From Raphanus sativus (Eukaryota > Streptophyta > Magnoliopsida > Brassicales > Brassicaceae): a stretch of 64,000 bases of DNA. The position numbers were made by a program, and so were the translations under genes. The notes under the pieces are model-generated. The model made no database searches and was not told the DNA's origin. It saw only the letters and a program-made list of their open reading frames with translations. The DNA is taken from the NCBI RefSeq assembly GCF_000801105.2, contig NC_079516.1, positions 50,699,265 to 50,763,264 of the forward strand. The letters are read 5' to 3'. Shown in pieces: positions 1 through 11,033 of the stretch (position 1 is the first letter of the stretch; the number at the start of each line of letters is the position of its first letter).

Positions 1-1537
1 ATATGATGAACACGTGGTAATATAATGGGATACTTTTCTTACAAAAAAAATATTATGGGTACTTTCATTAGTCGTCAACTTATGAACATATTTTTCAAAA
101 AAAAGAAAATTATGAACATATACAAATTCTTAAGGCATAGTTTTGAGATCGTGACATAAAAAGGCATGGTTTTGAGGATTAAATAATACTATATAAAAAT
201 CATTTTATATTGGAAGGGAGTTCAATAATTAAATTAAGATGTGCTCTACTAACATGTGAATTCCAAAATTCAAGTAATTAAAGTGATGGTTAATATTAAT
301 TCGTATATTACAAGTGGATACATCCGGACATTTTTAACAGTTTATATAAAGGATAACCAGCCACACACATGCGAAGCTTCGATCCATAGCTTTCTGACGG
401 TTTTATATACGAATGTTCGTATTATTGCAACAACAAAAAATTGCTCTCTTGTCCAAAAAGAATGTGGTTCAAAAGTCACAAATTTAATTGGCAAAAAAAA
501 ATTCATAATTCATATTTATCAATGTATGAATTTAAAAATCAGCACTCATATCTAATTTAACTTGACATACTTAGAGCATTTTCAATTAAGATTTTCATAC
601 AAGTTAATTCTGAAAATATACTAATTACAGATGAAAATATAATCAGTTATAGATATTAATAAACTATTATTTTGGGCATTTCAAAATCACAAGATCCACC
701 TTAATAAATTTCAAAGATTTTGAGATCTTAATAAAATATAAATATTTATATACTTAGGTTAAGAAGCCACATTAAAGATGATTAGCTCATTACGTTAGTC
801 TATACTCCCTCCTTTCACAAAGTTACATATTCTAGAGAGAGAAAAAACTGTTTTAAAATGATCTATTTGTTGACAAAAAAAAATGATCTATTTTTACATT
901 TTCAATATATATTTTATCAACTAATTGCAAATTTCCAAAAAAAAAATTGTATTTGTTGGATTTTTATTGGCTTAAAATTATAGAAAAGTATAATCACAAA
1001 AATTTATATAAATTTAATGTGTTTTACTAAAATGTGTGAAAAAATTAGAATATTTAACATTTTGAAACAGAGGGAGAAAGAGTATCAAATACTAGCCTAG
1101 GAAATCTCTCGAAGTCAAGATAATTGAAGTTTAACAATGATGGACACTTAGTGATGTTTTATGGGAAAAATGATGAGTGGTAAACTTATGGACAAATAAA
1201 AATTATGAAGGCATTTTTAGAATCTAAAATTAATTAATGTTACATAGGATGATAGGAATCATTAAATCATTATTGACTCATCGGGGTCAAACATGTTACG
1301 TTTGTTTTGTATTTGATCCATAATCGCGGAATAACAGAATCATAAACCTGGACCATCAAATCATCATGAATCATGATCTATTTTGAACAAATTCTTATAA
1401 AACAACATAACCAATCAATCACAGTATCTCTATGATTAATTTAGGATTTTAGGGGTTACATAACTAGTGAGAATAAATATGATTGGAAGCACTATTCAAA
1501 AAATAAATTATTGGAAGCAAATAATAAAAGAATAACA
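1..1537. other. AT-rich intergenic DNA
   Basis: No coding region could be supported. The short open frames here have no domain, no plausible splice partners and strongly AT-biased composition. The only structured item is a Stowaway-like MITE at 805-1076, listed separately. Confidence 0.6.
805..1076. mobile_element. Stowaway-like MITE (degenerate)
   Basis: The left end reads CTCCCTCCTTTCAC and the right end reads GTTTTGAAAC...GAGGGAG in inverted orientation, the terminal pattern of plant Tc1/mariner Stowaway MITEs. A TA precedes the left end (803-804), but no TA follows the right end, so the target duplication is not intact. The interior is AT-rich and noncoding. Confidence 0.45.
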
Positions 1538-2225
1538 TCTATCTTATTAAAACAGAAACATTTTGTTGGACCTAACATTTATTTTGTAATTTTTTAAATT
1601 AAATACATCTTTATACTTTATAGTTAAACATACATTAAATCACTAATGTTCATTTTTTTATACTACTATCCATGTTTCCAAACAATATACTTATTTCTTT
1701 ATACTACTATCAATGTTTCCAAACAATATACTTATTTCTTTATAGTACTATCAATGTTTCCAAACAATATATTTTTTATACTACTATCAATGTTTCCAAA
1801 TAATATAATAATTAATCTTAGTTATTTTATATCTATCATTTTTTCTTTAAAATTTTGTAGAAACGTCGTAATTTCATAAATTGCAAAATAGTGAACTTTA
1901 AAATTTCGATTATAAGATTACAAATTATGAAACTATTACAATTTAAATCTAATTAGATTTCATATCGGTCATCCATCAGTTGAATTGGTTAGTCTCGGGT
2001 TTTAGTGATTTTTTAATATGAATATTTTAAAAACATAAATTGAATTGTCAGATCTCTGGATTAACCGGTATAATCACAATTGGGTTGAATTTAAAAATAC
2101 TGATTTAAATGCAAAAATATTTTAAATACACACTCTTTAAAAATTACCAAAATATTTGTTAAATTATTAGTGAAATTTTTCATCGTAAAATATTCCGCGC
2201 TTCAAAAGCGCGGGTTAAAATCTAG
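1538..2225 (+). mobile_element. Non-autonomous Helitron, 688 bp
   Basis: The left end is TCTATCTTATTAAAAC and the right end is a GC-rich hairpin (2195-2212, CCGCGCTT...AAGCGCGG) followed about ten bases later by CTAG (2222-2225). The element lies between a host A (1537) and a host T (2226), the A^T insertion site of Helitrons. There is no Rep/helicase coding sequence. The last ~410 bp match the Helitron end at 20981. An internal four-copy tandem repeat lies at 1645-1806. Confidence 0.8.
1645..1806. repeat. ~41-bp tandem repeat, four copies
   Basis: A unit containing TACTACTATCAATGTTTCC and an ATATACTTATTTC spacer is repeated about four times inside the Helitron, the last unit shortened. The apparent 77-residue open frame across it is a by-product of the repeat and is not a gene. 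Confidence 0.75.
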
Positions 2226-5200
2226 TGCATAATTAAAAGCTAATTGTAATATAGATTCAGGGGTTATATAATTAGTAATGCACAATTTAGTAATTCTCGG
2301 AGAATTCAAAGATGGTTTTGGAAATAATCGATAGGGATGAAAATAAAAATTGCTATTGTGTGGTTTGTGTAGACCATTTTGACGATTTTTTTCTGTTTGG
2401 TACCGAAAAGGTATACTTGGCTATCCACCCATTTCGAAGGCCGCCGCCGCTTTCTAACAACAATCTTTATTTAATTTATAGTTTGTTGGTCAGATTTATC
2501 AATCAAAGATATTTAATTTATATACTTTCATTCATTATATCTTGTATTATTTTTCTTTATTATCTATTTGAAAGTTTTCCAATAGCTGGTGAAATATAAT
2601 TATCCTTTCCAATTATAGAACTTCTTCTACTGCATGCATGTCCTTCGATCATATCAAACCCCATTAATTGATTGTACATTTTTTATATTAGCACATCAAT
2701 CCCTTGACAAAATTGCACAGGAGGAAATTCTAAGAATTAATCCATATAAAACGAATCTAACCATGCACATTAATTTACTTTAGTTATTATATTACAAACG
2801 ACACCCATTAGACTATTCACGATGTTCTTTTATTTTAAGAGAAAACATCAAAAAGTGAAGGAAATCATTTTACAATGGTGCATCATTTTAAAGAAAAAAT
2901 AATTTTATGAATAATGTTTCTTCAAGTTTAAGAGAATACTATTCAAAAAATTATTTTAGTGTTAGATTTTGTTGTTTATAAATTAACTTTTCAATTTTTA
3001 TATAGTTTTTGTTCTGTATCTAAAAAACTATTTATGTTTTATACATTAACAAAATTATTAATATTTCCATTATAAACTATAAGTTTATATGATAAATTTT
3101 ATATTCTTTTAGAAGCTAAATTTATGCATATAATAAATGTATTGTTAAAACAATTTTTGGGTTAAATTTGTAAAATTTTCAAGTAATAAGCATTGTTAAA
3201 ATTTATAATAAGTAATATTCATATAATGTATTTAAAATATTTATTTTGAAGAAAATGACAGAAACTATTAGAAAAAAATATAAACTCATTTTTTAAAGAA
3301 AAAATGATATTAATCATTAGAATTATCCTTTCAAATTACTGCTGGCGACAAAACATGCAAATAGAAGAGCCAACAACAGAAAAACATATACAATTACTGC
3401 AAACGAGTAGGACAAAAGAACGAATATTAAAATATGTTCTCTATTTCTAATACATACAGGGAAAAAAGATTAAGCATCGCACCAACTTTTTTGTTCTCTG
3501 ATTTTTTTTTGTCTCGACTATTTATGCATTACTACACACTTTTGACATATTTGGATGATTACCAATGTGTGATTCTGTGCATAAGGGCACCCACCACGCA
3601 CATCCTATGTGGGGATGACCTTTTAAATGGCACCATTCGATCTATCTCGTGCTTGAACATAACTTATATTCCCATTAAAACAACAAAGAAAATATTATCA
3701 CAAACATAAGTCAAACCTTTTACAAGACGCCGTTAGTGCATATAAGACTACTTTTGTTTGTTTTTGTTAGAATTAATTAGTAGCATGTATATATACTTAT
3801 AAACGTGGGTTCATGTACCACTAGCTAACTAAATTAATGTAACAACATACTTTGAACCAAGGCAGTGTTCGTCATATTCATTTTTATTCTGCCTTCTACA
3901 TCAACTATAGATTAAATAAAAATTATCTCTTTCTTTTCATTCATTTTCAAGTTCCGTTTTCTGAGCTATGTTCATTCATCACTGGTCTCCAAAATGTCGT
4001 GTTCACTTAGAAGAAAAAAGAAAAGAGAATACTATCTTTTTTTTTTATCAAAGAGAAAAGAATATCAAGTTTATCAACTCTCTTAAATCATTTGGAGTGG
4101 GAGGTCTGATCATTGATATATATCCTCCATTTGTTTTTCGTTCCTAATTGTTTCGAGTTTTGGTATTTCTCAATAATGTTTGTAAACTTCTTTCACAAAA
4201 TTAATTAAATGAAATCGCATGCACAAGAAAACCTTTGCCTTTATAATTAATTTCTTGTCATGTTTTACGCCTTAAATTCATCCAAAAAATCATCGTGTTG
4301 CATCCTTTTTTGTTAGTGTTCAAAAAAATCATCTGAAGACATAATAATTTACTAATAACAATATATGTAGTTTATTTTTCTTCACAAGCCGTGCCTTTTG
4401 ATTGTTGCACTATAGACTATGAAATGTATTTAAGTGCTTATCTACCATGTCCTGCATCTTTTTGGTTCCCGGATAATCAAATTAGTATTGTTTTTGCTTG
4501 ATAATTAATAGACAATATTTATTTTAAAAATATCAGATACCATTATGTCATGTAAATGCATCGAATCCAAACCTAAATTGGTGACAAAAGAAAGAATCCA
4601 ACCCTCTAGTAACAAGCTAGTATAATTGTTTTCCAAAATTCATTGAATATCATCAAATGTGTTCATGACAGCTGACGTTATTACTTTTATATGTAAATAG
4701 ATGCATAATCACCACCACTAGTGCAACTACTATACGAGGGATTGATAGTGACATATATAAATATAAAAACTGGCCATTGAAAAATAGCTATATCTAGGAT
4801 AAATAACAATGATATGTTTTAAAATAAAACTATGTTTTCAACAGTATCGAACTTTTTTATTATATTCATATTTTATTGACTACAAATTTTGGGTAGACTT
4901 TAGTCTAGCGTGTACACGTCTCTCCTTTTGTTTGTTTCTCTTTAGTTTTTTGTACACTCACTTACATATACGGAGACATTTCGATAGTCTAGTCTGTGTT
5001 TTAAATGTTACCAATCTATATATGTATCACTTACAAATAAATTGTCTGAATCATTAAGTTTAAAACGGGACCATGCATGTAGCTAGTACTTTAATTGGAG
5101 ATCGTGTGATAAATATATCACGGGACCATTGATGGGTGGTTCATTTGGTTACACATATGTGCATTTTTATAATTGCTTTGGTACGTATATAAGGTCGACC

Positions 5201-5415
5201 GTGTTGAAAAGTCGTATTGAGATTGATATAGTCGTAGCTACCGGCCATCTATGCATGCATGTGTTACCTCATATCGAAAAGGAGTTCATCATGAGATTTA
5301 TTGCAGATCATGAACGTGAATAGGGTTCTAGAATGTCAAATCGATCACTAAGAAAATCAGTTTCTAAATTTTCATCGAGATTCATGCTACATACTACAAT
5401 AGCTTAGCAGGCCTC
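2226..5415. other. AT-rich intergenic DNA
   Basis: I see no gene here. The open frames at 2312-2599, 3434-3709, 4809-5057 and 5129-5323 carry no recognisable domain and no exon-like neighbours. Confidence 0.55.
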
Positions 5416-5695
5416 CAGGGCCGTGCCTGATAGGAATCAGATCAAGCATTGGCTTTGGGGCCATTTGGACTAAATATTTTTTTGGGGCCAATTTTTGTAA
5501 AGTTTTCTATAGTTCAGTGGTTGAGTTAACTGTTACTACTGTCCAGGTTCCAAGTTCGAGTAGCTTTGCACCTTCTTTTTGTATTATCTTTTGTTTTTAT
5601 CAGTTATTTGAGGTAAAAAAATTTATATTAAAACAAATTAAGGGGTCAAAATAAATTATATGCTTCTAACCTAGAAAAAGTCAGGCACGGCTCTG
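5416..5695. mobile_element. hAT-type MITE with exact 8-bp target duplication
   Basis: The terminal inverted repeats are CAGGGCCGTGCCTGA at the left and TCAGGCACGGCTCTG at the right, so the element begins CAGGG and ends in CTCTG. The 8-bp sequence CAGGCCTC flanks it on both sides (5408-5415 and 5696-5703). CAGGG termini with 8-bp duplications are diagnostic of hAT elements. The 280-bp interior codes for nothing but contains tRNA-like stretches at about 5507-5525 (AGTTCAGTGGTTGAG) and 5541-5562 (GGTTCCAAGTTCGAG), resembling pol III A and B boxes. Confidence 0.88.
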
Positions 5696-5703
5696 CAGGC
5701 CTC

Positions 5704-6278
5704 TACTACTTTAAAAATAATTATCAATATATTGGTTAATAGGTATGATGATGCTAATTTGTGAAAAGAAAAGAAAAGGGTGAGGCTGGTGGTGACCAGT
5801 AACCATTAGAGTAAAGGTGAGTGCAGTAGAATGATAAGTTAGATTAATGTGAACAATATGCAAGTTGCTCACTTAAATCAGAAGTGCATGCATGCTTTTA
5901 ATGTTGACCCATCTATACACCGGCCTACACACATTGTTAAATTTGTTATATACATACGTACATAAAACGTATTTTACGTATGCTGAGAGAGACCGTATTG
6001 TTTATATCATATTTTAAGCATATATAAGGCGAAAACAATTATCAATGGACATGGCGTATAAAGTTCGCATAATTGTATGTTTTAGTATTATAATTATTTT
6101 GTCCTGAGCTTCTCATCAACACTACGTGTTTGTTTCATATCTCGAATCGAATCCGAAAGTCTGGGACGACATCATACGCAGAGACTGAATCTTACACAAA
6201 CTTTTTTCAAAAGAAAAAACATTGAAACCAACAGCAAAATTCCTCCTTTTCAGCAAAACCTTGGGTTTCAAAAGCTTA
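5704..6278. other. Intergenic DNA downstream of TIF3F1
   Basis: This is the 3' flank of the minus-strand TIF3F1 gene. Its 3' UTR probably occupies roughly 6100-6278. Nothing else is recognisable. Confidence 0.5.
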
Positions 6279-7620
6279 TTACAGCATTTGAGCAGCTGTG
6301 TTGAGCTTCTCCGCTAGACTCAACTGTGTCCTTGTTATGCTTGACAGGTACAACAGAAGCAATTGGTCCTATAACAGTACAAAAACACATCCATTAATTA
6401 CATACATTTTTTTTTTGGCTTATTAGAGTTTTAGTGATCTGTTTTTACCTGGAGACTATCATTCACGAGGTTATCGAAAACTTGCGGGGGTAATTTGGGG
6501 AGGGAGGCTACTGCATCTGCAATGAATCGTCCTATGTTGGTGTCTGGAGGTGTTCGACCTTCCTGAGAAAATTTCATTATAAAACTCTGTATCAAAAGAT
6601 CAAGTATAGTGGATAATAGACTCTGTTCTAGCTTTAAAAGTGTATAACAAGCTCACCACGACGCTGTCAACATATTTGTAGACATCGTTGATTAAAGTCA
6701 ACAGCCTCTCCATTGTCAGCTCCATTCCTTCCATGTCATTTGGGAGTTTGTCAACAGCAGTTGCCTTGAGAACATCGTCTGCAGACAATCAAAAACGATA
6801 AAAGCCATACGATACAAAGTTAAGATACTGTATTAAACATTCATAAAATGAAAGTGTAAAAGAAAGGTTAGAATAGAATACTCACATCCGACCCTCTCAG
6901 CCTCAACCATACGGAGATCAACAGGAACCTCCTGAAACTGTGCAGCTAGCTGACGATCCCCAAGCGAAAGGTTCGAAGAAACGAAAGCTTTGATAGCACC
7001 CACGCCATTTGTGAAACCAGTGTCCACAGTCAGATGAATAGGGTTGGTGACTTCTCTAGCGTAGAAGTCATGAATCAATGCACTACCACCATTCACCCCA
7101 AGACCAGTTGAATACCTATACACACATCAATCTCTATCAGCTATTCCAAAAATGAGAGCTTATATATCACTAAAGATCCAATGCCTAAATCATGTGAGAA
7201 AAGTACCAGCCAACGATGATCTCCTTGGGATTCACCTTAAGGTGCGACGCTAACATGTTGTGGTGGTAATCAATATCCACAGCAACCTATGGAAAGCCAA
7301 TCAAACGTTCTTAATCATCACATTCTCACAAGCTAGCAGTCGGATCTAACGATTCAGAGGTGGGAGAGTGGAACCTGATCGGAGGATTCGTTGTGAGGGA
7401 CGGCGTAGGAGTTGCGGATGTCGACGGTTCCGTCGGGTAGGATGGATCCGAGGAGAGTTCCGATGACTCGTTCGGCTGAGTCGGGGCGTCTCACGAAGCA
7501 ATCGCAGACGTTGAAGATGACCAGAGGGTGGATCCTCGCCGTGAGGATTGGGGTGGTGGTCGCGGAGGAGGGAGCTGCGAATTGTAAGACGGTGTGCTCG
7601 TTCGCCGCCGTCGCCGCCAT
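6279..7620 (-). CDS. TIF3F1: Eukaryotic translation initiation factor 3 subunit F
   Basis: This is the eIF3f subunit of the cytosolic eIF3 complex, which helps recruit the 40S subunit and mRNA. Six exons on the minus strand: 7375-7620, 7207-7286, 6886-7115, 6657-6778, 6449-6562, 6279-6368. They total 882 nt, giving 293 residues, the usual plant length as I recall it. The MPN domain spans about residues 25-160 ([15 protein letters not shown], then IIVGWYSTG). The JAMM metalloprotease histidines are absent, as in non-catalytic MPN subunits. The C-terminal helical part ends [15 protein letters not shown]. The start is the first ATG ([11 protein letters not shown]). In A. thaliana this gene neighbours HSPRO2, as here. 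Two site II elements lie upstream. Confidence 0.95.
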
Positions 7621-7754
7621 GGTTTGAGGTTTTCTGAGATTTGATTAACGGCAAAAGAGGCGCGAGTCAGTGGCGTGGGAAAGATTTAGGGCTTACAAGG
7701 GAAGAAGAAAAGAAGGGATGTTGTAATACAGAGGAGATATGTATGAGCCTCTAA

Positions 7755-7772
7755 TGGGCCGATGAATGGGCC
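7755..7772 (-). promoter_or_regulatory. Paired site II (TGGGCC) elements upstream of TIF3F1
   Basis: Two TGGGCC hexamers (7755-7760, 7767-7772) lie 12 bp apart, about 135-150 bp upstream of the TIF3F1 start codon. Site II elements (TGGGCC/T, TCP-factor targets) are typical of plant translation and growth genes. The function here is inferred from the motif. Confidence 0.6.
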
Positions 7773-8875
7773 CGTCATATGTTTTATTGGACTTCCGAAA
7801 AGAAGAATGGACTAAACTTGAATTATTTGGTTTCAATGTCGTTTCACTGTATTGTTAAATTGTCTGCTTTCACCTTTCAGTGCCGAGATTGATGGTTCTT
7901 TTAGAAACTTGTGGACAAATCATTTTTTTTTTCTATCAAAGCAGTTTCACACATGTATATCTGTATTTTTACTGTTTTTTATGTCTATGAATCTGCACTG
8001 TGGTTCAGATTTGCAGACGTATGGTTTAGTAAACATCCTCATTTCCTCATGATTCTACGTTCTTACATGTCTCTGTTTATTTTATGTTTTTCTTAGATCA
8101 TCTATAATGTTTTCTTCTATTTTTTTCTAAATAGAGAAATTTAAAATAAATGAAGAAATATTTTCAGTGTATTATTGTAAAATACATACATAAATTTAAA
8201 TACACTGAATTATTGAAACGATGTCTCTTCCACTAAAATGGAGATGGTTTGCGACCAAAATCATTCTATATAGCATTTAGGGTCAAATATAGATCTAGGC
8301 TAACGATATCTTTTGATATATATTATAGGACTTTTGTTTAGCCGCCCATCATGGTTTTGAACCGCATCTAGTTGACTATAGAATTGTTCTTTTTGTTTCA
8401 TTATGATCTGAAATGTAGTACAGATAGTGGAATTGTGTTTTGTTCTCGTATAGTCCATATACTAACACTTAAAAAGGATAGGTGTTAATTTGTTGTTAGT
8501 CTTTAATCAACCACTCAGTTTATAGATTAAGAATATGACAGATCCTGCCTAGACACACATTGTCTTGTGGTATAGGGGTTGAATAGTGTTTTTCAACAAA
8601 GTGGAGTTACTGGATCCGATTCTGATATGTCAAAGATTTTGTGATTTTTCTATTGTACTCTGCTTATAAAAATCGAGCATAAAAATCTTGTCAGCTTTAG
8701 TCATAAGTCTTGTACGTAGTACTTCTCAAATATGAATTGCTATTAATGTTTGTCCTAATAAGAAAAAAATCATAGATCGTATAAAATGAATTGTATTCAA
8801 AAATTTCATTAAAGTTACATCTAATCACCAATTTATATAAAATATAAAAGCTGTATTTAAAAAGAATTGTTTTGT
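7773..8875. other. Intergenic DNA between TIF3F1 and HSPRO2
   Basis: This holds the upstream promoter of TIF3F1 and the 3' flank of HSPRO2. No other gene could be supported; the short open frames at 7852-8096 and 8697-8879 are unconvincing. Confidence 0.5.
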
Positions 8876-10144
8876 TCATCCAATGTGGCTCCAGAACTCT
8901 CCCAAGAACGTCTTGGCCGCGTCAAGACTCGGGAAATACGTCGGCTCCATGAATATCTGACTCACAGAGTCACACTCCGTGTTCATCTCCGCGCTTCCCA
9001 TCATCGCCGCAACCACCTGCTTATACGCGAAGAAGAACCTCTTCGCCGCAGCTTCCACAGCTTGCATCCCTTGAAGCAGATGAACCTTATCATCACACTG
9101 ATCTCCCTTTCTCGCGTAGAGCCTCATCGCCGCCTCTTGCAACCTCGGTCCTCCCGTGGGATCCACCTCAACACCCAGCACGGCAGGCACCTTCTCGCTA
9201 AGACCCTTAGACATCTTCATCATCTCCACTAATCCCTTAGACCTGAAGCAAAACGCGTCGTTTTTACCGGTCGTCTTGATATGTAACTGCTTCTTGAGTT
9301 TGAGGAAGTCTTCGGGATCCATCAGGAGGTGGAGATCTTCGACTTCAATGAGAAGCTTCCATATACTCTCCACCAAGTAGACATCTCTCGACGCTTCTCC
9401 GAACCTCCCTCCGTCAACACTCGCGTTGATGCGTCTCAAGAGGTTTACAGAAACGTGGAGCCACGACTCTATGATCTGGTGAAGGATATATAACGTTTGG
9501 TTCTCGTCGTTATCGATATGATCCGCGTACGGGTTGTCCCTGAGGCTGTAAACCACGTTCGGTTTACAAACGGCGTCGTATAAGAGATTAGGTTTCCCGG
9601 AGATGTTCTGTTCTCCGAGTCCGAGCGTGTACTTACAAAACCTCATCTCGTTATCGATGGTACACAAGATCTTCTTCCCAAAGGCTTCGGACTTGCGCCA
9701 CGTGGCTAGCTGTGGTAGCAAGCTGAGAGAGCTTCGTCCATCTCCGACAGGAACCGAATCATCTTCCTCCTCTTCGCAGATGGCTGCTATGAGTTTGATC
9801 TGATACGTGAGGATCGAATCCAACCGTCGGTTCCACTCGCGGTGGTTGATGTACGGTCGTGCGTCGGAACATACGGCTAAGACCAATCTGAAAGTGATCT
9901 CCAAAGCTTGGAGAGAGGGTTTGAGGATAGGCTCGTGAGACCACTGAGGGAAGTCACGTGACGACCAGAGGTTTCTGAGCTCGGGGAGACGGAGGTAGAG
10001 CTCGTAGGCGGAGCAAGATGATGGAGCGGAGCAGGAGATGGGAGATGAGACAGGGAGCTGCTTGAACGGGGAGGGGATGGTGACGTGGAGCTTGGTAGGT
10101 AAGTCCGGTGACACCATCTTCCTCTTGCAATCTGTATCCACCAT
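8876..10144 (-). CDS. HSPRO2: HSPRO2-like nematode-resistance (Hs1pro-1 family) protein
   Basis: A single-exon gene of 422 residues. It belongs to the Hs1pro-1 family, named after a beet cyst-nematode resistance locus; the Arabidopsis members HSPRO1/HSPRO2 are known as stress- and pathogen-inducible SnRK1-interacting proteins. The N-terminal part includes KLHVTIPSPFKQLPVS and YELYLRLPELRNLWSSRDFP. The C-terminal half is helical (VYLVESIWKLLIEVEDLHLL, AAKRFFFAYKQVVAAMM) and ends FLGEFWSHIG. There is no signal peptide or membrane segment. The start is the first in-frame ATG (MVDTDCKRKM). A TATA-like stretch lies at about 10239-10253 and TTGAC W-box cores lie further upstream. The intronless structure and position next to eIF3f match A. 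thaliana. Confidence 0.93.
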   Translation of the reverse strand: MVDTDCKRKMVSPDLPTKLHVTIPSPFKQLPVSSPISCSAPSSCSAYELYLRLPELRNLWSSRDFPQWSHEPILKPSLQALEITFRLVLAVCSDARPYINHREWNRRLDSILTYQIKLIAAICEEEEDDSVPVGDGRSSLSLLPQLATWRKSEAFGKKILCTIDNEMRFCKYTLGLGEQNISGKPNLLYDAVCKPNVVYSLRDNPYADHIDNDENQTLYILHQIIESWLHVSVNLLRRINASVDGGRFGEASRDVYLVESIWKLLIEVEDLHLLMDPEDFLKLKKQLHIKTTGKNDAFCFRSKGLVEMMKMSKGLSEKVPAVLGVEVDPTGGPRLQEAAMRLYARKGDQCDDKVHLLQGMQAVEAAAKRFFFAYKQVVAAMMGSAEMNTECDSVSQIFMEPTYFPSLDAAKTFLGEFWSHIG

Positions 10145-10238
10145 TTTTTTTTGTTCTTCTCTCTGTTTTGATTATTATTATTGTTTTTATAAAAAAAGTT
10201 CTAAATTTTGTTTTGGTGAGTAGAGAAGGTTACGAGGA

Positions 10239-10327
10239 GTATATATATATATAGAGAGAAAGTACTGGATAGAGAAGGAAGAAAATGCGTGTGGAATTAT
10301 ACCGGCAGCTAGGATTTTGAAAGTCAA
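10239..10327 (-). promoter_or_regulatory. HSPRO2 proximal promoter: TATA-like run and W-box
   Basis: On the minus strand a TATATATATATA run at 10239-10253 lies about 100 bp upstream of the start codon. A TTGACT W-box (WRKY site) lies at 10322-10327. This suits a defence-inducible gene, but assignment is by motif only. Confidence 0.45.
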
Positions 10328-10536
10328 CGTGAGACGCGGTCTCTTTTTTTTATCTTAAACTATTTGATGTTTTTTTGGTTACTTTTTTTTTAATCTATTG
10401 ACATTGTATATTTTAGAAAGTTTTATCATATCATTCTTTGGTTAAGGCATACTACAGCAATATTTCTGTTTTTTCTTTTAAATGTAAGTAGGGATATTGT
10501 ATTAGAATAACCATTTTCATTATTTGACTTCAAGAA

Positions 10537-10620
10537 AGTCAAATAATAAATATTTGTTGTAACATGTAACACACACTTGAAGTCAAATAATAAATATTTG
10601 TTGTAACATGTAACACACAC
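10537..10620. repeat. 44-bp tandem repeat, two copies
   Basis: A 44-bp unit beginning AGTCAAATAATAAATATTTG is present at 10537-10580, with a nearly complete second copy at 10581-10620. Each copy carries a TTGAC core on the minus strand. A third, diverged copy lies at about 10795-10840. Confidence 0.8.
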
Positions 10621-10665
10621 ATATATATATAGAAGTTCGAATTGCGATATGATACAAGCTATTGA

Positions 10666-11033
10666 CATGGTTATAAAATTTATGCAGTTTTGAAAGTCAA
10701 TAATGCCTTATGGGTGATCACTTATGAGCATATACCAACTGAAACTCTTAGTTCTATTTTTTTATATTAGAACAACCATTTCGTTATTTGATTTTAAAAA
10801 GTCAAATTATAAAAAAAATCGTAACATGTTACACGCATTTTTTTTGCAACTTATATATGAATTGTCATGATTAAATAAAAGTTTGATTAGATGATATATG
10901 CGATATGAATATAAAAGGATGGATTGACATATGTATAAAGTTATGCAGTTACATAATTTCGAAAGTCAATAATGCGTTATGGGCTGTCACTTAGTTATGA
11001 GCAGATCCCACTAAAACTCTTGGTTCTGTATTT
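10666..11033. repeat. Diverged direct repeat upstream of HSPRO2
   Basis: About 95 bp at 10666-10758 (containing GAAAGTCAATAATGCCTTATG) recur in diverged form at about 10932-11033 (GAAAGTCAATAATGCGTTATG). With the adjacent 44-bp repeat, this suggests a local duplication of about 270 bp. Confidence 0.65.

Noticed and set aside
2312..2599. 95-codon open frame next to the first Helitron
   Set aside because: No domain, no homologue recognised, and hydrophobic AT-driven composition in the second half.
7346..7654. Second minus-strand frame overlapping TIF3F1 exon 1
   Set aside because: It is in a different frame from the conserved MPN protein and has no spliced continuation.
8867..9232. Plus-strand 121-codon frame
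   Set aside because: Antisense shadow of HSPRO2.
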